Assembly: GCA_038049695.1 (NCBI GenBank)
Contig: CP142456.1
Coordinates: 68,723,922 to 68,787,921 of the forward strand
Origin: Cinnamomum chago
Taxonomy: Eukaryota > Streptophyta > Magnoliopsida > Laurales > Lauraceae
DNA length: 64,000 nucleotides
Direction: 5' to 3'
Positions within the stretch are counted from its first letter, which is position 1; every line of letters starts with the position of its first letter. Below the pieces are notes generated by a model. The model made no database searches. It was not told the origin of the DNA and saw nothing but the letters and a program-made list of their open reading frames with translations. This document shows positions 12,131 to 24,390 of this stretch, in pieces. A program made the position numbers and the translations under genes.

Positions 12131-12922
12131 CTAGGGAAGGGGCAAATGTATATATATATATCCAAAATTTGTAGATGAGTTCTTAAAAATCTTGAGGTTC
12201 TTTGGGTATGGGACTCTTCTTATGTTTGGTGAGACACTTCTTACGGTCGAAAAAGATTTAAGAAAATGAATTAATTTTCATTGACAAAAGAAATGATTTT
12301 GATTTTTCATGGGAGAGATAGGAATGCAGGATTTCTCTCAATCACAAAAATGAAAATTCGTGGAGCGCAAAATTCTTTTTTTAGCATAAACACACCTTAA
12401 GAATCCAAACTATATGCAATTACCGTTCATCATCTCTTGTATTTCATGAGGTCAGTAGGTCCCATTATCTTGCCGCATTATCTTGTATTTCACCATGTTA
12501 CTGGGTCCATTACTGGCGAACTGAAAATAGAATTTAGATGATGTTTTTAGTAAAAAAAAATTTACCAAATAATGGTAAAAGGTAAGTACTGTAGCTGATA
12601 TGTAACAAAGTATTACATAGAGGCCGCTGATGTAAAAAGCTCAATCTATGCATGGTGAAAACTTTCTAACATAATAGATTTTGAGAAACCTCACCATAGC
12701 TTTATTGAGGAAAACTTGAACTATATAAGAAAACACATCAAAAATTAAAAATTTAGACTTTTCTAATCTCTCATATCTCTTTCTAACATCAGACAAGGGA
12801 AAATGACTTTACACAGGAAGGAGGAGCGTGAGGAAGCACATTGTAACCACTAGTGGTCAACTTGTTGTTATTGTTATCCTAATTATTGTGGTTGCTGCTG
12901 CTAATCAATTTTCAATTTTAAA

Positions 12923-13115
12923 GCGAAAGAGTTTAAGAACGGCTTCTTATCCGAGTGGTAAGGTGCGTCAGTTCTTACCTGACTGCTCCCTCTTTCCACT
13001 CGTGTGAACTTTCTTCTCACTTATACCGGCCTCCTTCCCACTTGAATGGGTTACCTCTCTTGAGTCCCAACCCCTTTAGCTCGCGTGCCAAAACAAAAAA
13101 AAGTGAAAGAGGTTT
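12923..13115 (+). mobile_element. Second SINE family, tRNA-like head
   Basis: Element about 12935-13102. The head GGCTTCTTATCCGAGTGGTA resembles a tRNA 5' half with an A box, then pyrimidine-rich body and an A-rich tail. Flanks GCGAAAGAGTTT and GTGAAAGAGGTTT form an imperfect TSD. It lacks a B box and a complete cloverleaf, so it is not a tRNA gene, and its body differs from the common SINE family. Confidence 0.5.
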
Positions 13116-13697
13116 TTGTATTATTTTCTAAAGTAAATTAGTGGCCCAAAAAGTTAAAAAAACCATTTTATACACTATCACAAAAGATATAAACACTCTG
13201 TGGAAAATGTTTAGGTCACCAAGCAATTGTAACTGAAAATGTACAAACAATATTTCTTTGTTTTTTTTATTGCAGTAATTGAGATTTTTATGTAAATAAT
13301 GAAAGATGTAGCAAACTATCAGGTACAATCATCCCTTAAATGTTGATAAGACTATTCTTAAATTCAATGAAAAAGAAAGATCATACAAACCACATGCTGG
13401 TGTGTGGGTTGTTAAGTGCTAGGCGGACACTATTTTTTGAATGATTGGTGGACATGCACTTAGATACAAAGTTGTCCCTCTACATCTATATATTATCTTC
13501 TTTTTTTTTTAAGTTCAAAAGAAGTTTTTTTTTTTTTTTTAACCCAACAAAGTGGGCTGGGTTAAAAATTTCCACAGACCAGATTTCTCAGCACTAGTCT
13601 TTTTTTTTTTTTTTGGCTAGTACCATCAGCACTAATCTTGATATTGGGTGGAAGATTCAGAAAAGGACAGTAGCTACTGAATATAGTTTCTAATGGA

Positions 13698-13811
13698 TCT
13701 ATTCATTCCTTTTGCAGTATTTGAACCAATTAAGATTTGGGGTACATTTGGATATCTGTTCATTCCTTTCGCAGTATTTGAACCAATTAAGATTTGGGGT
13801 ACATCCAAATG
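13698..13811 (+). repeat. 57-bp tandem duplication with flanking inverted words
   Basis: Two adjacent units, each with TTCATTCCTTTYGCAG and ACCAATTAAGATTTGGGG, repeat with period 57. The words GGGGTACATTTGGAT (13738-13752) and ATCCAAATGTACCCT (13803-13817) are inverted relative to each other and could form a hairpin. Confidence 0.75.
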
Positions 13812-13929
13812 TACCCTAATTAAATAAACATCACCACCTTCATTTAAGGAACTACTAACTCTCCTGTTGATACAATAGCATTTAAATGAGTTGTTATATA
13901 ATCGCTATTGTATTGAATTGCCATTTGAT

Positions 13930-14080
13930 AAAGGAGGGTATCCCGGTCTTTTGGGTCAGAATAATTCCTATGGGCAGAGGAGGAGTCGGATAAATTCCCT
14001 ATGGCCCTCATGTAGTAGTGTAGTTTCAAACCCTCAACATCCAGTACAAACCTTGGTCTTAAGAGCTACATCTAAGGGTT
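13930..14080 (-). mobile_element. Diverged SINE copy, reverse orientation
   Basis: Weaker match to the common SINE family: a TTTTGGGTCAGAATAATTCC motif, then TAGTGTAGTTTCAAACCC and CTTGGTCTTAAGAGCTAC, in the same order as other reverse copies. No poly-T and no clear TSD. Confidence 0.5.
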
Positions 14081-14308
14081 ATTTATCATTGTATTTTTAG
14101 TACAGAATACAGATAAGATCAGTTTAGTACGGTAAGACTGATCTTTACACAAATGGATAACATTGAGGAGCCTCTTATCCTTATCTTACACATTTTGAGT
14201 CTCGAAGTTGTCCGAGAGTCTGTTTCAAGGATAGTCTCAATCGATAGAGGGTGAGTACAGATGCTAACACAGTGATCTCTCGACTTAACTAGAAAAGAAC
14301 CTTGGAGG

Positions 14309-14852
14309 CAGGTAGACTGGGGCTGAACCATGTTGAGGCCTGGGGCCCAGCCTTTGGAAAATCCTATTAAAACACCAAAATGGGCCCCCCCAAGATTTTA
14401 TTCAAGCTCCTGATCTTTAGGCCCAAATCTAGGGGATGTAATAAGTCAGGTCAATGCGTCTGGCCCAATCCAAGTATTGGTTCTCTGTGTATTAAATAGG
14501 TTCTGTAGGGATAAACGAGCGCAGAAGGCCTCTTTGTGGATCTAGGCAGAGGCCCGACACAACTATTTTTAAGAACTAATAGGCCCAGACAAGGCAGGCC
14601 CCACAAGAATTGACTGCCTAAGATTCATCTTCGACAATCAGAATGAACATTGCCTTTCTTTGTGAATAGGGACCATCTTGTTTTATGTCTAAGAACAGGG
14701 ATCTTAGTGCAGGTGTGGCAGACAAGGAGGAGGAAAGAAGGGATCTTAGTGCACCCATTTTGGGTGCAAAGTAATTGATGAAATAAAATTTTATTCAAGT
14801 TTTGGCCCCCCCTCCCCCAGGATGAAATCCTGGCTCCACCCCTGCAGGTAGA
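14309..14852. mobile_element. hAT-type non-autonomous element, 8-bp TSD CAGGTAGA
   Basis: Element 14317-14844. The left end CTGGGGCTGAACC and the reverse complement of the right end CAGGGGTGGAGCC form imperfect inverted repeats of the CAGNGGCGGA type known from hAT elements. Exact 8-bp direct repeats CAGGTAGA flank it (14309-14316, 14845-14852). The interior is rich in GGCCCAG words and has no transposase frame. Confidence 0.75.
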
Positions 14853-16300
14853 TGTTTATCTTCTATTCAGATATCTTGTGGTGTGGGGAGAATTGCAGTA
14901 GGACATCAAAACTAAGTTCAACATGACAACATCTCCCCCTTCTGTGAACTTACCTTGCTAGTCCATCTTGTAAGTGGACATTCAGCTGCTGGTGTAATAC
15001 TTTGAAATATGACCACCAAACTCTTCAATGGGAAAGTTCCAGAATCTTTCAAATGCTATTATCGTGCCACTTTAGCTTTCTTTTTTTCAATGGCTGTTTC
15101 AGAAGCTTCCACATGTGTGAATTGGTTTTATTTCATTTTCTTATAAAAAGAAAAGAAAATCAGTCTTTGTCATCCAGGTAACTAATGAGGCCTTTGAATT
15201 GCTAACGATTGTTTTGAAGAATCTTGCAGTTAGTTTGGAAGACTGATCTTGTAAATTTCTCTCTAGTCCTATATATCCATCTGAGAGGCCAACCTAAGAA
15301 ATCCAAGCTGCACAAAAGCCATGCAGCCCTATGTATCAACATTAGTCTATATCCAACTCCAATTAGAGCTGGCCCTGCCTTACGATTGATCACCTGCATG
15401 AAATTTTATGTTTTTTTTCTATTGTGACCGTGTGTTTTACAGATGATCGATCTAACGATAAGCCCAATTTAATGTAAGTAAAGCTTGGGGCAAAGTTAAT
15501 GTAAGGAACACTTATCTTGAGTGGTTTGATTTTCAGATGTGGATTTCAATGATGGATTTCATAGCGTGGGCATAGACGAATTAGTTCATCAAATTAGTCA
15601 AACTCAGACTCCAAATCAAACACATTGACGAGCGAATCAAATGAACCCACTACATAGAAAGTCCTGGTCGAGCTAATTCTTGAACTATGAATTGCATACT
15701 TGAATGCAAATTAGTCCAACTGCAAGCCAGATAACTGTGGTACAACTCATCCAAAGTGGTCATGGGTCGGGTCCACCAAGGCCCAATCTAGGCTCAGTCC
15801 AATTTGGACCAGGTTTGGACCTTAGGCTTTAGTATTCAGGCTGGACCTGACCTGAACAAGTAGTGCTTGTAGTTTAGTGACTTGCTTGCCTGAATAAATG
15901 ATAGAGCTCGGCCAGGCTGGGCCAAACATGTTTCAATGGGCCAGCCACTTATGGCCCCTGTCAGACTTGGACCCGATAAGGGCTTTGTTTTTCTATAGTC
16001 CCACGCAGGTCATAAAATAAGAAGATATTTTGAGAGGCAGACAGACGAAATTCAACTCATCAGAAGCTTGTCCCCCACGGCACCACCTGATTTCCTCATT
16101 TTGACTCTCTCCTCGTTTGTTTTCTTTAGTTCAAAGAAACAACTTTGTGCGGCTGAAGGTTACTGAGCAGCCATCTCTTCTTTCTTTCTTTTTTTATTTT
16201 TTCATTTTTCTCGATAAGCCAAATCTCCCAACTCTTAACTCGATCTAAGAGCCTTGTGCCCTATCCCGGCACATACAAACCCTCATATTCACATGTATAG
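14853..16300. other. Gene-free stretch with transposon-like debris
   Basis: No gene recognised. Around 15740-15990 there are many GGCCCA and GGACC words like those in decayed GC-rich repeats elsewhere in the window, but no ends or TSD that I can define. Confidence 0.4.
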
Positions 16301-16668
16301 GGTAAAATTAGGGTTGTAAATGGGTCGATGCCGGTTCCGGGTCCATGATGGATCCGAAATTGGAACCGTTTCGGAACCGGTTCTTGGCTCCGAAACCGAA
16401 ACCGAAACCAGAACCATATATGGGACGGATCTGGATCCGGGTTCGGATTTAGATAGAAAATGATATTTTTATGAAAAATATGATTTTTATGAGAAATTTT
16501 CGAAAGCTAGGTATTATGTCGGGTATAAGACTCATAGGTCCGAACCAAGGTGGAACCGAAACCACTTAATTATTGGGGCCTAAATAAAGATCCAGATCCG
16601 GTTTTTAACAAGTCGGAACCTTCTGGTAATCGGAGAATTGAGAATCCATTTATATTCATTGGTAAAAC
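16301..16668 (+). mobile_element. hAT-type element, TAGGGTTGTAAA family
   Basis: Element 16309-16660. It starts TAGGGTTGTAAATGGGTC and ends with a decayed CCATTTATATTCATT. Flanks GGTAAAAT (16301-16308) and GGTAAAAC (16661-16668) match at 7 of 8 positions. Interior GGTTCCGG/GGAACCGG words as in its relatives. Confidence 0.68.
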
Positions 16669-16985
16669 TATGGAAGGTTGGCCCTATCCACGTGCATTGG
16701 GTAAAACTATAGAAAGTGGCCAACAAAAATAAACATGCACAGGCTAAAACCACGGGCGAAGAGAGGTAGGTGTGGAATTCGAACACAAGACCGCCCGCTT
16801 CCTTGAGGCGGAGAGAGAGCCCTTGGCCATAGCTAACTCTGTGTATTCATCAGGAACCGATTCAAAATTACTCAAAGGTTTGCAATACTTATTAAATAAT
16901 GAGGCAGAACTGGAAAGAATGACGTAGAGTGAATGAAATTAGCCATCGCCCATTTCCCACAACTGAAACTACATCTTCCCTGTTG

Positions 16986-17190
16986 CAATTAGACACCTCC
17001 ATCACAATTCTTTTCCTACTAAATGGTTTCATGAATCATGAATCTTCTCAATCTTTAATCTAACATTATCATTTTTTTTTTCTCAGAGCCAATCAGAACA
17101 TGTAACAATTAGACACCTCCATCACAATTCTTTTCCTACTCACTGGTTTCATGAATCATGAATCTTCTCAATCTTTAATCTAACCTTATC
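16986..17190 (+). repeat. 120-bp period tandem duplication
   Basis: CAATTAGACACCTCCATCAC and the following 80 bp (ending TCTTTAATCTAAC) occur at 16986 and again at 17106, period exactly 120 with only a few mismatches. It lies just outside the left edge of duplicated block A. Nothing else of note in 16669-17516. Confidence 0.85.
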
Positions 17191-17851
17191 AGAACATGTA
17201 TCAATTCCAACAAAAGTACTCATATCCAAGAGATATAGACTTATTCTGTCTATACATCCCCTCCAACAGACAACATGAATAGAATGGAAATACACCCATC
17301 AAGCTTACAGAGGAAATTCTCTGTTAACTAAACACATGAAGCTCATCTTCTTTTCCAGTTTCATGGTTTCATGAACTATCTTACTTTTAATCTACCAAAA
17401 AATTATTTTCTTCAATCAAATCATGTAAAAATTCCTACAACAAACACAAAAGAAGTATAGGCTCATAATCTCTGTAACTTCATTCCAACAAACAACATAC
17501 ACAGAATACAAATCCACCCATAAATTGTACAAGAAGAGCTTCTCTGCTAAAGTAAACACTTCAAGCCTAAATTCTTCTCTAATTCCATGGTCATGACCCA
17601 TCTCATTTATGATCTAACAAGAACACTCCATATCCAACAAATTCAATCCTAATAAAGATCATCTAACAAACACCTACAAAAATACAAATACATCCCAGAG
17701 CTATAAACTTATCATCTCTATACACCATGGAGGATAGAAGCCAATTCATGAGCTGAATCTCTTTTCTTGGGGTGCCTGCAATGAGTTTCATGAGGATCCA
17801 AAGCCATGAAGGATGATTAAATCATCCCTCCATTAACCCCAATTCACCTCA

Positions 17852-18594
17852 TTAGCATATGACACAAGCGTTTGGATTCTCCTCTGCGCTATGCACAAAG
17901 TAATGTGTGGTGTAGTGGGGATTATATGCCTGGTAGGCCTTGACAAGGTCTGCAATCTGGTCTTTTTCTGACTTCTTATCATCCTTTTTGGGTTCCTCCT
18001 TCTTGGGTTCCTCTTTCTTAGGCTCTTCCTTCTTCTTCTCTTCCTTAGCAGGTCCCACAGAGACGATTTCCGGGCGGCAGAGCTTGCGAAGTTTGCTCAC
18101 AATGGTGACCGGATCCACATCTCCAGTTACTGTCAATTTCTTCTCCTTCATGTCCATGGAGATCGATTCAAGCCCTACAAAATCAGAAAAGCAAAAGAAA
18201 CATTCAACAATCAGTGATCTTCAGAATAAATCACCCACTTGAGGAAGAATTGAATTCCGAATTCTCAATAAAGGCTACCTTCAAGGCTTGAGACAGCCTT
18301 CATAGCTTTCTGTTTATCTCTGTCATCATGTATATTCAACTTCAATACTATTTTCTGCAATAACCCAACAAGAATCAGACATCAGACACCATCAGAACCA
18401 TAAGAAAAAAGAAACCCAGATAGAAATTCAAAATTAAAAAGCCCCCAGAAGTGCATGTAGATGAGATTTAGATTGAAAAGACCCAAAACCTAGAGGTAGG
18501 GAAAAGACCCAACAAGAATTATGCTCTTGTAAAGGCTAAAAAAGGAAGAAAACACCCATCAAAAGCTATATTATGGAAGAAATCGTACCTTCAT
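17852..18594 (-). CDS. Heavy-metal-associated isoprenylated plant protein (HIPP), copy A
   Basis: Three exons: 18594-18589 (ATG AAG only), 18354-18279, 18174-17852, giving 134 residues; all junctions are GT-AG. Residues 1-70 form an HMA-like fold (starting [13 protein letters not shown], later [17 protein letters not shown]). The usual metal-binding MxCxxC loop is replaced by [11 protein letters not shown], so classic Cys-based metal binding is unlikely. A lysine/glutamate linker with EEPKK repeats follows at about 72-95, then a conserved tail ending CVIC, a CaaX box for prenylation. HIPPs act at membranes or the nucleus in metal homeostasis and stress responses; a specific role cannot be assigned here. 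The two-codon first exon is common in this family. The 5' leader is a (TTC)n/(ATC)n pyrimidine tract. Copy B encodes an identical protein. Confidence 0.93.
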
Positions 18595-18900
18595 TTCTTC
18601 CCAAACTCGATAGAAAGAATAAGAAGATGATGATGATGATGAAGAAGAAGAAGAAGAAGCAGTGAGAGTTTGATGGGAAAAGAAGGAGCTGCTGATGGAT
18701 TTAAACAAAGCAGAGAGGGAGAGAGAGGAGGAGGAGATATCGAAGAAGGATCCGGAGAGGGTTGGATTTAAGAAGGAAGGAGGAAGATGCAATTGGCTGC
18801 TTTTTTGACCTTTCCGCGTCGTCTTCAATGAAGACCGACGGAGTCAACAAGTCAACAGATCGCGTCTGCCACAATAGGGAGCTGATTTTGAAATGTGAAT

Positions 18901-18936
18901 CCCCGCCCCCCCCCCCCCCCCCGCCCCCCCCCCCCC
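18901..18936 (+). repeat. Poly-C tract upstream of HIPP copy A
   Basis: 36 bases made of C runs broken only by two G. It lies about 310 bp upstream of the HIPP A start, so the HIPP coding strand reads as long G runs. Block B has only a short C-rich stretch at the matching place (about 33294-33304) and about 60 bp of extra sequence next to it. It could be a real expansion, a G-quadruplex former, or a sequencing artefact. Confidence 0.85.
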
Positions 18937-19940
18937 AAAAAGCCCCCCTAAAAGTTCCCGTGAGTGGGGGCATATGCGCCAAATTTCACTTTAACAGGAA
19001 TTGGTTATACCGCAAAATTGACCACATTATTAATGAAATGATCAACACATTCTTATCATTATTTAGTCGCATGCATTAATTACGTTATCAATAATGCATC
19101 ATCTTAACTCCTTTGATTTGACAGTGCTAGCATTACTATTTTATTTTAATTTAATCGAATTGTCCAATCCATTCAGATCAACTAAACGCATTAAATCCTT
19201 GATGTGTGAATTGAAGGGAGAGGATTAGGAATAAAGGATCGGATTGATTAAGCGGGGTCTAGGTGGGCCTCATGGGTTATCTTGCATAGGGCATCCGCCC
19301 AGGGCCAGGCAATGCTAGTACATATTTTTATAGGGCAATTTTTTTCATGTAGGCCTCTTAAGGCCAGGCGTGTGTGGAATTACATTCCCACCTTTACTGG
19401 AAGGCCTGTGGTTTTTCCCTCATGACTTGGCATACGGATTTCGGCTGACCAGAGAAGAAAATTGGCTACATAGTTCACATTTATATATTCAAATGGGTTA
19501 AGCGGTTATTTAACTAAGTTCCATCATATCTTCACTTGTCTTGAATTTATTAAGCTCGAGTTCTATCGTGAAATTGCTGAGCTTCGGCTAGGCCCATATT
19601 TGCATAAGTTAATTGGGCTAAGTTCTGGCTCTGCCCATGAGCTAAAGAATGTAAGAATTTTGACCGTATGGCTACTTTAAGATCTGACATTTAGCCGTCA
19701 ACGTTTGAAAAAGATTTGTAGATCTATTTGTAAAAAGAAGAGGGCTAAGAAGATAGGAAATGAAGGAAAACCGTGAAATAACCTATAGATGTAGGATAAT
19801 ATCATACGAATGGTGTTGGAGAATTTTTTTTTAAATTTCAACAGTTGATAAACGAATGTTAGATATTAGGACAGTCGTACTAGAAAAATACCAAACAGTC
19901 CAGCTAAGAGAAGCAAGCCAAGCCGAGCCTAGCTGTCTCC

Positions 19941-20120
19941 TTTTTTTTTTTTCCTGCTATCGTAGGGTTCCAACCCTTTGGACTAGACTAATCTCTCCGA
20001 GCCCATAGGGAACCCTGATAAACTCCATTGTAGCCTCAGTGTAGTAGCAAAGTTTTAAACACACAACCTCTTTCGAGTACAAACCGTGATCCTAAGCTAA
20101 CTGAGTTATCCCTTGGGATT
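19941..20120 (-). mobile_element. tRNA-derived SINE, reverse orientation (shared with block B)
   Basis: Poly-T then TGCTATCGTAGGGTTCCAAC, GACTAATCTC, GTTTTAAACACACAACCTC and TAAGCTAACTGAGTTATCCC, the reverse-complement layout of the family. The matching copy in block B is 34621-34800, so insertion preceded the duplication. Flanks CTGTCTCC and CTGTTCTCC suggest a TSD. Confidence 0.72.
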
Positions 20121-20512
20121 AACCGTCTGTTCTCCTTGTTAAAAGCCCCAGTTGGAGAGTCCTTAAAAGTAGAGTGTGAGTGTGAGGTAGAGAATGAGAT
20201 CACAAGGATTGGGATTTGGGATGGTTGCTTTCATGGACCCCAGTCGGCACAACCAGATGCGGCTTTGTGACATATTCTCCTTTATTTAAATAGCTATTCT
20301 GACGTCCTCATCACCATGAAAACTGCTTGCCAACTTGTACCACATACATTTTTAGGGATAAAAAAAGAAGTGAATCCAGACTTTCCTAATCCTAACACTG
20401 GGCCTCATCATGGGTCTGATGACAATCATGATCATGATCAGCTGATCCAAGTGATTCAATTGCTATCAATAAGATGGACTATTATTACGAAGGGACCAGC
20501 CTTAGGAAGCCT

Positions 20513-20697
20513 AGAACACAATGTTTTTTTTTTTTTTTTAATTTATAATGGAAGGTGTCCCTCACCTTTTGATCAGAATAATCCCTACATCTCTTATAGT
20601 CCAGGTGTGGTAGTGTAGTTTCAAAATCTCAACCTTCGGATGCAATCCGAAGTCCTTGGCCAACTGAGCTACGGGCTTTAGGGTTTAGAATACAATG
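20513..20697 (-). mobile_element. tRNA-derived SINE, reverse orientation, 11-bp TSD
   Basis: Element 20524-20686 flanked by AGAACACAATG and AGAATACAATG. Poly-T head, then GATCAGAATAATCCC, TAGTGTAGTTTCAAAATC and TTGGCCAACTGAGCTAC. Shared with block B (35208-35367). Confidence 0.75.
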
Positions 20698-21998
20698 TTA
20701 AACACAAGTATTATCTGATTAGTAGTGTTCTTGGGCTTAAATCCATCTAAATGAATATGCTTTTGACAGTTATGATGCGACTTGCATCTCACCCCCTCAC
20801 ATAAAAGTTAAATCGGGGTTGAGATTTTTGGGCGTGGGCGTGGGCGTGGGCTTAGGCCTTAATTTTAAACAATGGAGTGTGAGTCACTCTCTTTTGTCTT
20901 CTTTGTTTTAGTAATCAGGCTATTTTACAGATGATAAGTTTGGCTGTGAAATCCACTGTGATTGGCCAGGTGCAAAAATAAGACAAGACAATTGTTTTTT
21001 GGCTGTTTAGGTTTATTAAATGTCCATTTAGATGCCAAAAAACCTCTCACAGTACAAATTTGAATTGACATGTACATTTTTTTTTTAATCAGACAAAATC
21101 TTTTGATTGGAGGTCCTTGGAGTGTAATGTAGAGACTAGCACAATAACCCATGGGAGCACAGGTAGGTCCAAACATTGCAAACAAGATATTCATATATAA
21201 AGAAACCAAACGATTGCAAAGAAAATCAAATTAACATAAAAGGGGACATAAAAATAAAAGAAAATTAACTCATAGATTCAATATCTTTTAACGAGAACTT
21301 CCAAATAATCTTCACGGGCTAGTCTTTTTCCTAAATTTAGGAGAGCTAAGTGGTATAGAATGAGAATAGAAGAATTGTGGTAGAAAGATAACAGAAGAGG
21401 TGAGGTACAAAGAGAGATTTTTAGAAAAGAAAAGGTGGAATATTGGAAATTGGAGAGTGGAAGTGAGCGGTTTCATGAGATAAAAATATATGGTTGCGTA
21501 AGGGAAGTAGTGGGGTGAGAATGTGGAGCATTTGAAAAAAAGAAAAAGAAAAAAGGGGATAACTTCCGGTCAAAATTGCAACTAACATTTAAAATTAAAG
21601 TCAAAACCCTTGGCTTTAATAAATTATAACTAGCATAATAACTCGTGCTGAGCATGGATATAGCCAACATTACACTCTAAATATTCATGCATTAAAAAAT
21701 TATAGTTTTTAGAAAGAAAACGAAAGAAAAGAAGAGGTTATGAGTACCTATTTATGTAATCCGAGAGCTAGTGGGGTAGAAAGGAAATGTGAGAATTGGA
21801 GTAGAAAGGAATTAGAGCTGGAGTAGAAAGGGGATGACAGAGTTTGGATGAAAACAAAGTCTTTACTAAAGAAGAAAGAAAGGGAGAAAAAAAAGTGGAG
21901 AGTAGATAAGTGGTTTTGATAAAGAAATAAAGTAGATAGTTGCATGAGATAGAAGTGAGGGAGAACATGAAAGATTTTGAAAATAAAAAACAATATAA

Positions 21999-23025
21999 CT
22001 AATTCCTAGAGCTACACATGGGTGGTTCGGATCGGTTTAACACTAAAACCAACAACCAAACCGAACATGTTGGTTTTTTCATTAACCAATCCGATCCGAG
22101 CGATGGAGAGGGATTAAACCGAACCAAACTGAACCAAACGGTTCGGTCGGTTAAACTGTTGTTTTTTATTTTATTTTATTTTTAAAATCAAACATTGAAA
22201 ATTTCAAAATGATGATGCCCAGTCCTTTGCATTTATTCCAACGTTTAGTGCAAACATAAAAATCCAACATTTCAGACTGGACTAAACGCATATAAAAAAT
22301 AATTCTAATCCAAAAAGAGAGTTTGAACTAAACACAAGTGCACAAAAAAAAAAAAAAAAAAAAAAACAACAACAACAACTTGCAGTGAAACATTCATTCC
22401 ACATGATACCATTTAGAATTACAATAGAATAATTATTACTGTCAAGAAAAGTCACACACAGACAGAATCTGTATCAGAACCCACTATATTTTTTAGAAAT
22501 GAATTTTTCTTAACACATTGGTTAGGTGAGACCAAAACTAACCATCAAAAGGCTAGGCTTTACCGGCTTTTCTAATATTCTCAAAAGTGCAGCCTTCTGA
22601 TAAAAACTTCATTGAAACGAGGTAGGAATTATGATGGAAGGAAAACACTATGTACAATAATCCCTCCATCTGCAATGAAGTATCAAAAAGTATTTGAGAG
22701 ATTAGAGGAAATGCAGTTGAGGCAGTGTTGACTGTTGAATTAATGTGAGAATGGAGTTGTGGAATGTAAGTATGAAAGTAGTAAAAAATGAAACACTAAG
22801 GCTAAAATAGTAAAAAAGCAATACTTAAGTTACTACATACGGTCGGTTCGGTTTAAGCGGTTAACCGTGGACTCAAACCGATAACCGACCGATGTAAGCA
22901 GTTTTTATGAATTTCAAATCGTTAACCGAACCGATCTACTATAAACTGATCTAAACCGCCCGGTTCGGTCGGTTCAGTCTTGTTTTGTGGTGATACTGAA
23001 TTTTTTATGTAGCCCTACTAATTCC
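21999..23025. mobile_element. hAT-type non-autonomous element, about 1 kb, TSD CTAATTCC
   Basis: Element 22007-23017 starts TAGAGCTACACATGGG; the right end reverse complement is TAGGGCTACATAAAAAATTC. Exact 8-bp repeats CTAATTCC flank it (21999-22006, 23018-23025). GGTTCGGT/ACCGAACC words are packed in both subterminal regions, as in hAT elements where the transposase binds such repeats. No transposase. Block B counterpart 36683-37676. Confidence 0.78.
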
Positions 23026-23076
23026 TGCCAAAATTATAACCAACAATCAAAAATTGAGTCCAAAACATTATCTTTA

Positions 23077-23103
23077 ATATAATATAATATAATATAATAT
23101 AAT
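23077..23103 (+). repeat. (TATAA)n microsatellite, longer in block A than in B
   Basis: Five units of a TATAA repeat here, against about one and a half at the matching place in block B (37738-37747): a repeat-length change since the duplication. Confidence 0.85.
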
Positions 23104-24390
23104 TGTAAGGCCTTGTTTGGTATCTCTACTCTTTTTTTTTGATAGACCCATCAAAATAGAGCCATAAAAAAAACTGCTACAATCAAAATGAGTGTTTGAT
23201 AATACATGGATCTATGTTAAATAGACTTTTTTATATCAATAGCTGAAAGTTTTTCACAAGTTTCTTGAGATTTAAAAGGTATCAAGCCTTGGTTATTGAC
23301 TCCTTGGCCGTGTTCAGCCTTCAAAAGAGATCTAACGGTTTGGATCTTGTGTTTGGAGCTCACATAATCCAAAAAAATATTATTAAATGGTTCATATGTT
23401 TTTGCTCATATGTCAAGTTTGGGGATGACGTAATGGCTAAAATTTGGTTCTATGGATGGACTTGATCTTAAGAACGGCTTCAACGGTTTAGATTTACTAT
23501 CCCAAAAATAATAAAAAAAATAATATTGCTTATGGACAAATCCAAAATTGTGCATGATACATCAATGGTTGATATTGTTTTAAAAATACATCAAGATCCA
23601 CAAAGTATCAAGCCTTGAAAATTGACGACATAGCCGTGTTCGGCCTTCCAAAGAGATCTAAATGTTTGGATCTTGTGTTTGGGACCTACAGATTTTAGAA
23701 TTTTTTTTTCCAATGAATCTTTTTTTTTTTTGCACATATCTTGAGCTTGGTGATGGACCAATGACTAAAATTTGGTTTCATACCTGTGTTTGGCCTAATA
23801 CATTGTCAAATGCCTCTATTCACAACATCTCTACCCCCTTTAGAGATTTAGAAGAAGAGAGACAAAAAATAGTGATGTCAAACCGGAGCTAAGTTGAAGA
23901 AGTGGAGCTCTTAACCGGACTTACATATTGAAAGTCTCAACTGTTGAAAATAAACCCTCTCAATGTATGAGGTATCCCTAAATTTTATCCCTATAGAAGT
24001 CGGTCCCACTGTAAGATTAACCGTTGGACAAAAAACGTGATTAGTAAATATACATAAGATTGAGTTGGTTATGCTTTAACTAAACCATCAATCTTTATGT
24101 GGGACCAATTCTTGTTGAAATAAAATTGGGGAATACCCCATTCAGTGTGAAGGCATTTATTTTGATGGCCACGAAGTGCAATGCATTGGCTTCCTTGTGG
24201 AGTTCCACTCGAACTACTCAAGATTTCTATAAGTCAGAGAGGTCGGGGACTCTTGTCACTACTCCAATCCATCTTCTCATCGTCCAAAAGACCACCGAAT
24301 TATAGGTTTTCTCATTGCAATACAGCTGTGAAAATCTGGATTCTCCACGTAGATGATGATATTATAACTTTATTTGAATCATCATAGTTA

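Noticed and set aside
12935-13102. Serine/leucine-type tRNA gene
   Set aside because: Only a tRNA-like head is present; there is no complete cloverleaf or B box, and it has an A-rich tail and TSD, so it is a SINE.
17940-18242. Plus-strand 100-codon frame opposite the HIPP gene (and its twin at 32321-32623)
   Set aside because: Antisense shadow of the KKEEP-repeat coding exon; composition is Ser/Leu/Phe-rich as expected from the complement.
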